NCBI GenBank assembly: GCA_023418705.1
Contig: JAEZYZ010000276.1
Coordinates: 1 to 25,522 of the forward strand
DNA length: 25,522 bases
Direction of reading: 5' to 3'
Source of the DNA: Pseudomonadota bacterium
Lineage (GTDB): Bacteria > Myxococcota_A > Polyangia > Polyangiales > Polyangiaceae
Positions 1-7,628 of the stretch are shown in pieces. The notes below the pieces were generated by a model. It searched no databases and had not been told where the DNA came from. It saw only the letters and a program-made list of their open reading frames with translations. How positions within the stretch are numbered: the first letter of the stretch is position 1; each line of letters begins with the position of its first letter. The position numbers and the translations under genes are program-made.

Positions 1-66
1 CCCTCACCCAAAGTGGGGGCCCCGATGCTTCGGGATCTCCGCGCTGGCAAACGGATCGGTGCTCTA
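1..66. repeat. Right half of a palindromic MITE-like element (copy 1, cut by window start)
   Basis: Positions 30-65 match 19842-19877 at 34 of 36 bases, and positions 1-19 form the same inner hairpin (7-bp stem with one T.G pair, loop CCAAA) as the copy at 19766-19877. The left arm lies outside the window. The element ends in GGTGCTCTAG, and its CTA is the complement of the TAG stop codon of the minus-strand gene that follows. No open frame is inside. It is best read as a non-coding mobile or dispersed palindromic repeat that may also act as a terminator for the gene. Confidence 0.7.
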
Positions 67-3000
67 GGGGAATGGGGGCCCCTGCGGCGGGCCTTGGGGG
101 GAGAGCACCTCGGCCGGCGCGCTGCGCGCCGCCACCGCCGACGCAGCCGTCAGGATGTCCGGATCGATCACCGCGTTCATTTCGACCCCCTCCAGCGCGC
201 CATGGCAGTTGGCGCAGATGCCGTTGAACAGCTCCCTGCGGAACGACTGACGCAGGGATTCCCCGGGATAAAACTGCATCTCCTCGAGCTGGAAGTGGCG
301 CGTGGGCGCCGCGTCGTCCGCGAGCTGCACCTCGGTGGCCAGCACGATCGGCACTCCCCCCGGGGCGTCGAAGCGCACCGAGCCATCGAACAGCGGCTGC
401 ACCGCGCCGAGCGGACGGCGCCGGACGTACACCGATCCGAAAGCATCCTGAACGACGTACGAGCCCCCCGACTGGAAATCGTGCACCCCCGGCTCCGGCG
501 GCAAGCTCTCCCACACCTCGAGCAGCGGGTTGCCCGGCGGCAGCACCCGGCGCGGGCCTCGGGTGTTCTGAAACATCAAGCTCGTGAGCATCGGCACGTC
601 GAGGATGAACACCTCCGAGCGGGATCCCGCCCCCACCTGCGTCGCGCCGTTGGGCTCGGCGATCCGGGAGCGGAACACGCGCCGCGGCGCGCGGCCGTAC
701 ACGGCGACCGGCCAGAGCAAATCATCCCCCGTTTCGACGAGCGGCTGGCGCGTGCCGTGCACCGGGTCGACCACGTACAGGTCGAAGCCGGAGGCGATCT
801 GCCGCAGATCCGTGACGTCCGGCGCGTAGCTCACGAGCAAACGCCCGTCTGGCAGCGGCGACGGGTTGCGGTAGGCGCCCGACGTGCCCGACAGCCGCCC
901 GGTCGCCGCTGGATCCACGAGCCGCATGGCGCTCAGATAAAACGCGGGGTTTGGCCAGCCGATCGCGTCGATGGCCTGCAGAAAATCCTGGGGCTCGTCG
1001 CTGTGTTGGTCGACGCCGAGGCTGCGGTTGATCACCACCAGCGCGCCGGCGGAGCGCGCCGCCCCCTGCTCGCTGGCGATGGCGATGAAGTTCTTGTCGG
1101 CGTTCTCGACGAAGTCGGTAAACTGGGTGTACCCGATGCTGCTGCGTTGCGCGAACAGCGGGTGGTAGTCGCCCCCGTCCAGGTTCATGCGCCGCCCCGC
1201 CAACTGGTAGAAGCCGGGGGCACGCTTCTCGGTCGTCATGATGAGCCGCCCGTCGTTCATGAACGACGGCGTCAGCTCCTGATTCAAGAGGAACGTCAAC
1301 TGGCGGATGCCGCCAGCCTCGAGGACGTACAGGTTCGCGTTGAGCTTGCTCGGATCGGCGGGGGTGCGCTGCGGCCCCGCGTAGTCGAAATTGTCGACGC
1401 TCTGGACGTTGCCGCGGGTCGACGCGAAGACGATCCGTCCATCGGGGGCGTAGGTCGGATCGAAGTTGTGCACGAGCTCGCCGTTGGTGGGGACCGGGTC
1501 GCCGCCGTCGTCCACTGCGGGCGCGTCGATCTCCGGCTGAACGCGGCAGCCCTCCGCGTCGAGGACATAGATGCGCCACGGCTCCGCCGCGCCGGTGCGC
1601 GCCGCGAAGGCGATCTGGGCGCCGTCCCAGGAGACCGCCGGCCGGCGCACGTCACTGCTGGCGACCTCAAGCCCACACGACGCCGACAGGCTCTCTTCGG
1701 TGTCGCCGACCTCGAGCGCCCCGTCTTGCAGCGTCAGGCTGCGGCGCACGAGCTCCGCCCCGGGCGCGTACACCTCGAAATCCTGCGGGCCGTCGGCCGC
1801 CGGCGGCTCGGAGCGTTTGACGTAGACCAGCGCCGAGAGCGGCGCGGCGGCGCGCTCCTCCCGCTCCTTGGCGATCCAAGCCACCAGCACGCAGTAGGGG
1901 TCCTGCGCGTCGAGCGGCCCCGTCTCCGCGGCCTCGAGATCGCACGCGGACGGATCGCCGGACCCGCCGAGCAGCGACTGGCCCCGGTGCAGGATGCCGT
2001 CCCCCGCGGGCGGCGGGAACAAGTTCTTGCGGATCAAGCGGCTCGCGTTCGGGTCCGGCGACTCGAGCGCGACTTGGTCCAGCGTCAGCTCGTAGTTGCG
2101 CCGGGTGGCGGGCAAGCCGAAGTGCCCGCCGCTGCCGCCCCGGAGCCGGTAGTCGTGCCCCATCGCGGCCGAGTGGCACCCGAGCATCATGCAGCCCTTC
2201 TTCACGAGCATCGGCTGCACGCGCTCCGCGAAAAAAGCGAAGCCCGCGTTCTCGGGGACGTCGCTGGGCGGCCCCTTCGCGGTCGCCCAATCGAGCAGCG
2301 CGCGGTACTCGGGGTCGGAGGTGGAGCTGAAGATGGCGCCGCCCTCGTGATAGGTCCCGCCCTGGACCGGTGACAGCGTGCGGCGCAGCATCTCGCTCGA
2401 GCTCGGCGTGGCGGACAGATAGTCGCTGGCGGCGAAGTAATTCCAGCGCGTCTGGGCCTCGTTGGTGCCGCAGGTCAAAAAGAGCGGGTTGGTGGGCGAC
2501 CCGTGGCAGTTGGAGGCGGCACAACGCTCGCCCAGCATGGGGCTGACGTTGGCGGCAAAAGCGGCGAAATCGGCGCCGGGGGGCTGCAAGCTCGGGTCGA
2601 AATCCGGGTCGGCGCCGGGCGTCGGATTGCACGGCTGAAGGACGTGCGCGACCGCGGGCGGGCGAGCGTTGTTCTCGCTCGCGCCGTTCTCGATCCAGCG
2701 CTCGAGCTGGGTGAACGCCGCGCTCGTGAAGTCGATGGGAGCGCCGCCGGCGTGAAAGACGTCGGTGGTGATGACCTGCTCGGACTCGTTCCAGGCCGAG
2801 AGGCGCAGCTCGAAGGGCGGCACCGCTTTCAACAGCAAGCCTGGCAAGCCGTAGGGACCGTAGTCGACCAGCAAATCGCGCCGCAGCGCGAGGTGATCGA
2901 AGCTCTCCATGCTCAGGTTGCCGAAGGCGTTGCCGCGATCGTCGGCGCCCACGTGACAGCCCGACCCCGTCGTGCTGGGTGCGCACGAGCCAGCCAGGAC

Positions 3001-3114
3001 GGGCGCGATGCGCCGCTCGTAGAACGTGGTTTGGGCCTCCGACTCCGCTCGCGTGCACGCGCAAGATCCGAGCGCCGCGAGCCAGAGCAGACGAGCGCCG
3101 AGGAAGCGTCGCAT
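64..3114 (-). CDS. Multi-haem HzsA-like beta-propeller lipoprotein
   Basis: A 1016-residue exported protein. The N-terminus is a lipoprotein-like signal (hydrophobic LLWLAALG, candidate lipidated Cys18 or Cys20). Three tandem cytochrome-c-like modules follow at roughly 30-145, 185-282 and 292-425. Each opens with F-x(n)-P-hydrophobic-L then Cys...CysHis: C44-x8-CH54, C198-x4-CH204 and C308-x4-CH314. Each closes near a conserved W(I/A) helix. Residues ~450-800 carry PD40/TolB propeller blades (APDGRIVF, MNDGRLIM, LPDGRLLV). The C-terminal part (DGSVRFDAPGG, FYPGESLR) resembles the hydrazine synthase alpha (HzsA)-like middle domain and ends in a classical haem motif, CANCH at 967-971. It probably transfers electrons on the periplasmic or outer face; the substrate is unknown. 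No clear Shine-Dalgarno precedes the ATG at 3114. Its TAG stop lies in the border of the repeat at 1-66, so the C-terminus may have been set by that insertion. Confidence 0.85.
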   Translation of the reverse strand: MRRFLGARLLWLAALGSCACTRAESEAQTTFYERRIAPVLAGSCAPSTTGSGCHVGADDRGNAFGNLSMESFDHLALRRDLLVDYGPYGLPGLLLKAVPPFELRLSAWNESEQVITTDVFHAGGAPIDFTSAAFTQLERWIENGASENNARPPAVAHVLQPCNPTPGADPDFDPSLQPPGADFAAFAANVSPMLGERCAASNCHGSPTNPLFLTCGTNEAQTRWNYFAASDYLSATPSSSEMLRRTLSPVQGGTYHEGGAIFSSTSDPEYRALLDWATAKGPPSDVPENAGFAFFAERVQPMLVKKGCMMLGCHSAAMGHDYRLRGGSGGHFGLPATRRNYELTLDQVALESPDPNASRLIRKNLFPPPAGDGILHRGQSLLGGSGDPSACDLEAAETGPLDAQDPYCVLVAWIAKEREERAAAPLSALVYVKRSEPPAADGPQDFEVYAPGAELVRRSLTLQDGALEVGDTEESLSASCGLEVASSDVRRPAVSWDGAQIAFAARTGAAEPWRIYVLDAEGCRVQPEIDAPAVDDGGDPVPTNGELVHNFDPTYAPDGRIVFASTRGNVQSVDNFDYAGPQRTPADPSKLNANLYVLEAGGIRQLTFLLNQELTPSFMNDGRLIMTTEKRAPGFYQLAGRRMNLDGGDYHPLFAQRSSIGYTQFTDFVENADKNFIAIASEQGAARSAGALVVINRSLGVDQHSDEPQDFLQAIDAIGWPNPAFYLSAMRLVDPAATGRLSGTSGAYRNPSPLPDGRLLVSYAPDVTDLRQIASGFDLYVVDPVHGTRQPLVETGDDLLWPVAVYGRAPRRVFRSRIAEPNGATQVGAGSRSEVFILDVPMLTSLMFQNTRGPRRVLPPGNPLLEVWESLPPEPGVHDFQSGGSYVVQDAFGSVYVRRRPLGAVQPLFDGSVRFDAPGGVPIVLATEVQLADDAAPTRHFQLEEMQFYPGESLRQSFRRELFNGICANCHGALEGVEMNAVIDPDILTAASAVAARSAPAEVLSPQGPPQGPPFP

Positions 3115-3270
3115 CGGTCGAATGTTAGCGCGAGTCGCGCGCCGATGGGATCACTCCAAAGCGCGAGCCGTTCGCGGAGCGGGTGTGCCACCCGAGGATG
3201 AAAGCGCGCACTCGCGGCGCCGCCTCGCTGGCCCCCACCACGATCCGCCGACGCGGCGCACGCCGCCCAC

Positions 3271-3286
3271 GGGCGTGAGGGCGCCC
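3271..3286 (-). terminator. Small GC hairpin after the HEAT gene
   Basis: GGGCG and CGCCC form a 5-bp stem around a 6-nt loop, two bases past the stop codon of the minus-strand HEAT-repeat gene. There is no T-run, so intrinsic termination is doubtful. It could equally be a stabilising 3' end or chance in GC-rich DNA. The rest of 3115-3288 shows nothing recognisable. Confidence 0.2.
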
Positions 3287-3288
3287 GG

Positions 3289-4254
3289 TCACAGCCGCCG
3301 CAGCGCGATCGCGGCCGCGTCGCGGACGAAGCCGTTGGCGTCGTCCAGTGCTGCTTCTACCGCGGCTCGCGTGCTCGGATCCCCGATCTGTCCGAGCGCG
3401 GCGACCGCGGCGGCCCGGACCCCCGCGTCCGGCTCCGTCTCGGCGGAGGTGATGGCGACCAGCCCCACCACCGCGTCGCGCGCGCGCAGCGCGCCCACCA
3501 CCTCCGCCGCTCGCTTGCGCACCCGCGCCGAGGGATGGTCGATCTGAGAGACCACAGCGTCCATGCCGGTGAAGACGTTGATGCGCGTGGCCGCCTTCAG
3601 CGCGCTGAGCACCACGCGTTCATCCTCGCCGTCGCGCGCGATCGCGGCGCCGAGCTCACCGGCAGGCCCCTCGCTGTTGAGCCGTTCCAGCGCCCGCGCC
3701 GAGGCCTCCCGCACCAGCGGCGAGGCGTCCTGGCGGAGCGCGGTCGCGACGTGGGTGACGCCCGGTCGCACCAAAAATTCACCCAGCGCTTCGGCGGCCT
3801 GCGCGCGCCGCTCCGCCGATGGATCGCTCGACAGCGTCTGAACCACCTGCGAGTAGACCTCCCCCGGCCCAAACACGCCGAAGATCCGGCGCCGCAGCCA
3901 CCAGGCGCTGATCTCGCGGGTCTTCGGGTGGCTACTGTACAAGAGCTTGGCGACGTGCGGGATGCAATCGAGGCACTCGACCTTTTCACCGTGCTCGAGC
4001 GCGCGCCAGATCTCCATGGGCGCGACGTTGCCCGCGGTGACGGCCTTGATGCGGGCCGGGGTCGTCACCGCTTCCAGCGATTCGGGGCTGAGGTGCTCGT
4101 ACACGCGGGCGCGCCCGGCGTAGCGGCGAGCGGGGTCGTTCGGCTCCGCGCGCCCGGAGCTCGGCAGCCCCAGCGCGACCAGGGTGCCCAGCAGGGCGGC
4201 CAGGAGCGGCGCCCGCTGGCGGCGGTTCATTCGGGAAGGCATCGTTCGGTCCAT
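3289..4254 (-). CDS. Exported HEAT-repeat protein
   Basis: A 321-residue protein with a Sec signal peptide (hydrophobic core LLAALLGTLVALGL, likely cleavage after GRA at about residue 36). Alpha-helical HEAT/PBS-lyase-like repeats run from about residue 95 to the end; the clearest are the last three, with VRKRAAEVVGAL, VRAAAVAALGQIGD and VRDAAAIALRRL. Such repeats form a solenoid for protein-protein contact and carry no catalytic motif. The ATG at 4254 is one base past the TGA of the upstream HzsA-like gene, with a GGGAG Shine-Dalgarno inside that gene's last codons, so the two are translationally coupled. This suggests a scaffold or maturation partner for the neighbouring cytochromes (inference). 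Later in-frame ATGs exist at 4242 and 4230 but lack a comparable ribosome-binding site. Confidence 0.85.
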   Translation of the reverse strand: MDRTMPSRMNRRQRAPLLAALLGTLVALGLPSSGRAEPNDPARRYAGRARVYEHLSPESLEAVTTPARIKAVTAGNVAPMEIWRALEHGEKVECLDCIPHVAKLLYSSHPKTREISAWWLRRRIFGVFGPGEVYSQVVQTLSSDPSAERRAQAAEALGEFLVRPGVTHVATALRQDASPLVREASARALERLNSEGPAGELGAAIARDGEDERVVLSALKAATRINVFTGMDAVVSQIDHPSARVRKRAAEVVGALRARDAVVGLVAITSAETEPDAGVRAAAVAALGQIGDPSTRAAVEAALDDANGFVRDAAAIALRRL

Positions 4255-4255
4255 T

Positions 4256-6598
4256 TCAATACTCCCGACCGGCGAGCGGATCGTTGTTGAAGGGGACGAA
4301 GTCGGTGTTCTGGCGCGAGTAGTACTGGCCGCCCATGTCGATGGCGCGGATCAGCATGACGATCTCCTCGCGGGTCATCCCCGCCTCCGCCGCGTGATCG
4401 GTGCGGGTCCCACCTTTGACGGGAGCGTTCTCGGTGAAAGGCTCACCCAGCGGCCAGGCGTATTGGGTCGCGTCGAACGCCGACGTCACGTTGAGCTTCT
4501 CGATCAGCAAGCTGCCACGAGCGTCGCTCGGGATCGCCCACTCCGGCGGGACCTCCCCGGTCACCTCCGAGCCGCTCATCGCCATCTCCATCCGCAGGGC
4601 GGACGGATAGAAGAGCGACACGTACGACGCCGGCCAGGCTTCGACGTCCCCATCGTACGTCACGGTGATGGGGCGTGAGCTCAGGTCGAGCCTGGGGATC
4701 TGGTACGACGTCGACTCCCCGGTGATGGTGTTGTTCATCACCAGCTCGTAGAACTCCTGCGGGCCGTCGCCGTTAGTGGTTTCGTTGTGGCAACTGACGC
4801 AGCGGGCGTCGAAAATCTTCTGGATTTCGTTGACGTTGCTCGCGTCGGTGGCGGCGTACCAGGGGTACTCGGTCCGCTCCGTGATCGGCCGCATGAAATC
4901 CTCACCGCGGCCCTGCTCGAACTCCGCCGCGGCGATCGTCAGCTGCTGGCCGCCCGGCAGGTTCGGATCGACACGGCTCTCGTGACACCCACCGCAGATC
5001 CGGCTCTCTCCCGGCATGCCCTGGATCCAGGTGGTCTGGTTTCGAATGGCCAGATCGAACTCGTCGACCGGCTGGACGTGGATGGGGATGTACGGCGGCA
5101 CCGAGGCCCGCCAGGACCCGTCTTCGTAGACCTTGGCTTCGCCGAGGATCGCCGCGCCCTCGGCCATGGTCAGGCCGAACATCGAGACGCCCGCGGCCGC
5201 CTCACTCGAGAAGCCCTCGATCAGCCGGACCTTGACCGCCTGGTGCAGCGCGTCCCCCAAGGCCGTGCCGGCAAACTGCGCGCCGTCCACCGTCTCTTCG
5301 AGGCTCGTGCGCCGCACGTCGATCGAGCCGAGCACGGCGGGCACGCTGGGATCGGCCGTGTTCTGGATCGAGCCGCGCAGCGGCGGCTCGGCGCGCACCG
5401 ACAGCGGGCGCGCGTACAGCTCCCAGGTGTCTTCGTAGTTGACGACCAGCTGGTTGGTGCCCGAGCTGGGCTCGTACACGTAGATGCCGAAGTCGGGGGG
5501 CGTGAGCGCCAGCTCGTTGAGCTCGTTCACGAAGCCCTTGGCCCACGACGTCAAGAGCCGCCCGTCCGGCAGCACGCTTGGCGTGCGGTAGCGCCCCTTG
5601 GAAGAGGGGGCTTCATCGACCGGGACGTCGGTCAGGACGTCGAAGCGCGCCGCTTGCTCGTCGACGCGCAAGGGGTCCGAGGCCGCCCGCGCGTCGACCC
5701 GCACCAGGGCGCCCGACTGCAGGGTGTTTTCGCGCGCCGTCGCCACCGCATAAAAGACGTTCGGCGTCCGCGACTCCACCACCTGGATCAACGAGTTGAT
5801 GTCGAGCTTGCCGTGCTGCCCCCCGAGCGCCACCATCTGCGTGCAATCGGGCTGCATTGCGAACAGCTTCACGTCGTTGACGTTCTCCAGATGCTCCCAG
5901 CGGGAGAAGCCCAAGCGCCCGTCCGACAGCGGGAAGAGGTCGATCGTGTGCGACAGGTTCTGAGAGCAGAGCTTGCGGTCGGCATCCCCACCGCCGAGCG
6001 TGATGGTCGCGATCTGCGAGACCACGCGGCTGTGGTTGTATTCGTCCGCCCGGGTCCCCATCTCCGTGTACCCCTGGTTGGTCACGAAGGCGATGCGGTC
6101 GCCGGGCAGCCAGACCGGGTGGACGTCGTCGTGCGGACCGAAGGTGAGCTGGTGCAGCTCGAAGCGGTCATCGGGCCCGCGATCGACCGACGCCCAGTAG
6201 AGGTGATAGTCGTCGTCCGCGTTCTGCTTCATCGAGAAGACGACCTTCGTGCCGTCGAAGCTGACGTCGAGGCTCGAGACGTCCGCCTCCGTGAAGCCCT
6301 CGATGATGTTCTGCGCCGTCCGGCTCGCCAGGTCGTAGACCTCCAGGCGAGCCCCAGGGACGTAGCGGAGGTAGTCCATCACCTGCCCCGCTCCGCCGGC
6401 CACGTTGATGTGCACCCCCTCGCCGTCGACCACCGTGTGTTGGCGGACCGCGAAGACGATCCGCTGCACGCCCACCCCGTCGTCGGGCGGAGCTTCCGTT
6501 CCGGAACAGCCAGCGCCGAACAGAGCCAGAAGCCCCGCGGCGGCCGCCCGGGCCTCGAACGTCGAGGTGGGACGGTGCCATCTTGCTGAGAGGACCAT
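4256..6598 (-). CDS. Di-haem HzsA-like beta-propeller lipoprotein
   Basis: A 780-residue lipoprotein: signal with hydrophobic AAAAGLLALFGAG and lipidated Cys31. PD40-type propeller blades follow (DVSFDGTKVVFS, LPGDRIAFVTNQG, LSDGRLGFS, LPDGRLLTS) to about residue 430. A middle domain resembles the hydrazine synthase alpha subunit middle domain (DGSWRASVPPYIPIHVQP, then RNQTTWIQGMPGESRICGG). Two c-type haem motifs are visible: CGGCH at 535-539 and CVSCH at 600-604. The start at 6598 is preferred over an in-frame ATG at 6784 because it follows an AAGGA Shine-Dalgarno and gives a proper lipoprotein signal. HzsA-like proteins occur far outside anammox bacteria, and hydrazine synthesis is not implied. 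It is first in a minus-strand set with the HEAT protein and, 174 bp further on, a second HzsA-like cytochrome. The likely role is periplasmic redox chemistry or electron transfer. Confidence 0.88.
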   Translation of the reverse strand: MVLSARWHRPTSTFEARAAAAGLLALFGAGCSGTEAPPDDGVGVQRIVFAVRQHTVVDGEGVHINVAGGAGQVMDYLRYVPGARLEVYDLASRTAQNIIEGFTEADVSSLDVSFDGTKVVFSMKQNADDDYHLYWASVDRGPDDRFELHQLTFGPHDDVHPVWLPGDRIAFVTNQGYTEMGTRADEYNHSRVVSQIATITLGGGDADRKLCSQNLSHTIDLFPLSDGRLGFSRWEHLENVNDVKLFAMQPDCTQMVALGGQHGKLDINSLIQVVESRTPNVFYAVATARENTLQSGALVRVDARAASDPLRVDEQAARFDVLTDVPVDEAPSSKGRYRTPSVLPDGRLLTSWAKGFVNELNELALTPPDFGIYVYEPSSGTNQLVVNYEDTWELYARPLSVRAEPPLRGSIQNTADPSVPAVLGSIDVRRTSLEETVDGAQFAGTALGDALHQAVKVRLIEGFSSEAAAGVSMFGLTMAEGAAILGEAKVYEDGSWRASVPPYIPIHVQPVDEFDLAIRNQTTWIQGMPGESRICGGCHESRVDPNLPGGQQLTIAAAEFEQGRGEDFMRPITERTEYPWYAATDASNVNEIQKIFDARCVSCHNETTNGDGPQEFYELVMNNTITGESTSYQIPRLDLSSRPITVTYDGDVEAWPASYVSLFYPSALRMEMAMSGSEVTGEVPPEWAIPSDARGSLLIEKLNVTSAFDATQYAWPLGEPFTENAPVKGGTRTDHAAEAGMTREEIVMLIRAIDMGGQYYSRQNTDFVPFNNDPLAGREY

Positions 6599-6625
6599 GT
6601 CGCGTTCCTTGGGGGGGTTGAGACG

Positions 6626-6649
6626 GCGGGGCCGCGCCGAGGGCCCCGC
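6626..6649 (-). promoter_or_regulatory. Hairpin in the presumed 5' UTR of the cytochrome operon
   Basis: GCGGGGCC and GGCCCCGC form a perfect 8-bp stem with an 8-nt loop, 27 bases upstream of the ATG at 6598. If the sigma-54-like promoter at 6658-6673 is real, transcription would start about 6647, so the hairpin would sit at the very 5' end of the mRNA, where it could stabilise the message. A T-run is absent, so it is not an obvious attenuator. Confidence 0.35.
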
Positions 6650-6657
6650 GATGCTAC

Positions 6658-6673
6658 AGCAGGAACCGCGCCA
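6658..6673 (-). promoter_or_regulatory. Sigma-54-like -24/-12 promoter
   Basis: The minus strand reads TGGCGCGGTTCCTGCT. Compared with the sigma-54 consensus TGGCACG-N4-TTGCW it keeps the invariant GG and GC dinucleotides with exactly 10 bases between them and differs at two positions. It lies 60 bp upstream of the ATG of the HzsA-like gene at 6598. Myxobacteria use sigma-54 with many enhancer-binding proteins. GC-rich DNA can yield such matches by chance, and no enhancer site was identified. Confidence 0.4.
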
Positions 6674-6806
6674 GCGCGGAACCAAGGAAAATTCTGCGAA
6701 TTCCCGCTCACTGTGTGGGGCGGAGCCCCCGACGACGGCGCCGCCCGCGGGGGGCTCGGGCCCCTTGGGCGACCGATTCCTCACGGCCTGCCGGCACGAT
6801 TGCTTT

Positions 6807-6812
6807 TATAAC
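6807..6812 (+). promoter_or_regulatory. Candidate -10 box for a leaderless hisIE transcript
   Basis: TATAAC, in an AT-rich patch (TTTTATAAC) unusual for this DNA, ends seven bases before the GTG start at 6820. A transcript starting at the normal distance from this box would begin at or next to the start codon. No Shine-Dalgarno precedes the GTG, which fits leaderless translation. No good -35 box was found. Confidence 0.3.
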
Positions 6813-6819
6813 CCCGCCC

Positions 6820-7488
6820 GTGGAAGAGCTGAAATGGAACGAAGCCGGCCTGCTGCCGGCGATCGCGCAGGACCGGCTGACGGGGCAGGTCCGGATGGTC
6901 GCGTGGATGAACCGGGAGGCGTTGGCCGCGACGCTGCGCACCGGGCGGGCAACCTTCTTTAGCCGATCGCGCCAGAAGCTATGGGAGAAGGGGGAGACGA
7001 GCGGCAACGCCCTCGGGGTGCACGCCATCGTCACCGACTGCGACGCGGACACGCTGCTGCTCCTGGTCGACCCGGCGGGCCCGTCCTGCCACACGGGCCG
7101 TCCGAGCTGCTTTTTCCGCGAGGTCCGAGCAGACGGCAGCACCGCCGACCTCGAGCGGGACGCCGCGCCCTTCCTCGACGAGCTCGAGGCGGTGATCCAA
7201 GCCCGGCAGCAGAGCACCGGAGAAAAGAGCTACACCCGCGCACTGTTGGACGGAGGCGCCGCCAAGGTGGGCGCCAAACTGACAGAGGAAGCGGCCGAGC
7301 TGGCGCGCGCCATCGCCGACGAATCCGATGAACGGGTGCAGAGCGAAGCGGCGGATCTGCTGTACCACCTCCTGGTGGGCCTACGACTGCGCGGTGTGAG
7401 CTTTCGCGACACGGTCGCCGTGTTGGCGAAGCGGGCGGGGATCAGCGGTCACGCCGAAAAGGCGAGCCGCACCGCGCGCGACGGCTGA
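6820..7488 (+). CDS. hisIE: Bifunctional phosphoribosyl-AMP cyclohydrolase / phosphoribosyl-ATP pyrophosphatase
   Basis: Cytoplasmic histidine biosynthesis enzyme for steps 2 and 3: hydrolysis of phosphoribosyl-ATP to phosphoribosyl-AMP (HisE) and ring opening to ProFAR (HisI). The N-terminal half has the HisI signatures FFSRSRQKLWEKGETSG, the metal-binding DCDADT, and cysteines in SCHTGRPSC. The C-terminal half is HisE: YTRALLDGG, KLTEEAAELARAIA, EAADLLYHLLVGL. The GTG at 6820 (222 residues) is chosen because the HisI fold begins at ELKWNEAGLLPAIAQD; an upstream ATG at 6715 adds only an Arg/Pro-rich extension. No other his genes are adjacent, so histidine genes are dispersed in this genome. 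It is divergent from the HzsA-like gene, with 221 bp between start codons. Confidence 0.93.
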   Translation: MEELKWNEAGLLPAIAQDRLTGQVRMVAWMNREALAATLRTGRATFFSRSRQKLWEKGETSGNALGVHAIVTDCDADTLLLLVDPAGPSCHTGRPSCFFREVRADGSTADLERDAAPFLDELEAVIQARQQSTGEKSYTRALLDGGAAKVGAKLTEEAAELARAIADESDERVQSEAADLLYHLLVGLRLRGVSFRDTVAVLAKRAGISGHAEKASRTARDG

Positions 7489-7558
7489 GCCCGGTCTCTC
7501 GTGACGGTTGCGGCGACGGAAAGCGCCCGATATCGTAACGTTCGAGCCGATTCGGCGC

Positions 7559-7576
7559 GCCAGGCGACCGCCTGGC
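7559..7576. promoter_or_regulatory. Perfect hairpin/dyad upstream of the FrzS-like gene
   Basis: GCCAGGC-GACC-GCCTGGC is a perfect 7-bp inverted repeat with a 4-nt loop, 52 bp before the ATG at 7629 and 70 bp after the hisIE stop. It may be the hisIE terminator (no T-run follows) or a regulator site. Nothing else is recognisable in 7489-7628 apart from a GGTGGGAG purine run too far from the ATG to be a normal Shine-Dalgarno. Confidence 0.3.
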
Positions 7577-7628
7577 AGCGATGTCCTGTCACAGCCACCG
7601 ATCGGGTGGGAGTGCCAAAAAAAGATTC

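Noticed and set aside
13..2373. Long (786-codon) open frame on the plus strand opposite the HzsA-like gene
   Set aside because: It is antisense to a gene with clear haem and PD40 motifs; its translation is Arg/Val/His-rich without domains, as expected from high-GC third-position bias.
4787..6589. 600-codon plus-strand open frame opposite the second HzsA-like gene
   Set aside because: Same antisense effect; no signal, motif or ribosome-binding site.
4256..6598. Hydrazine synthase function / anammox metabolism
   Set aside because: Only the alpha-like architecture is present; there are no HzsB/C partners, and HzsA-like proteins are common in non-anammox bacteria.
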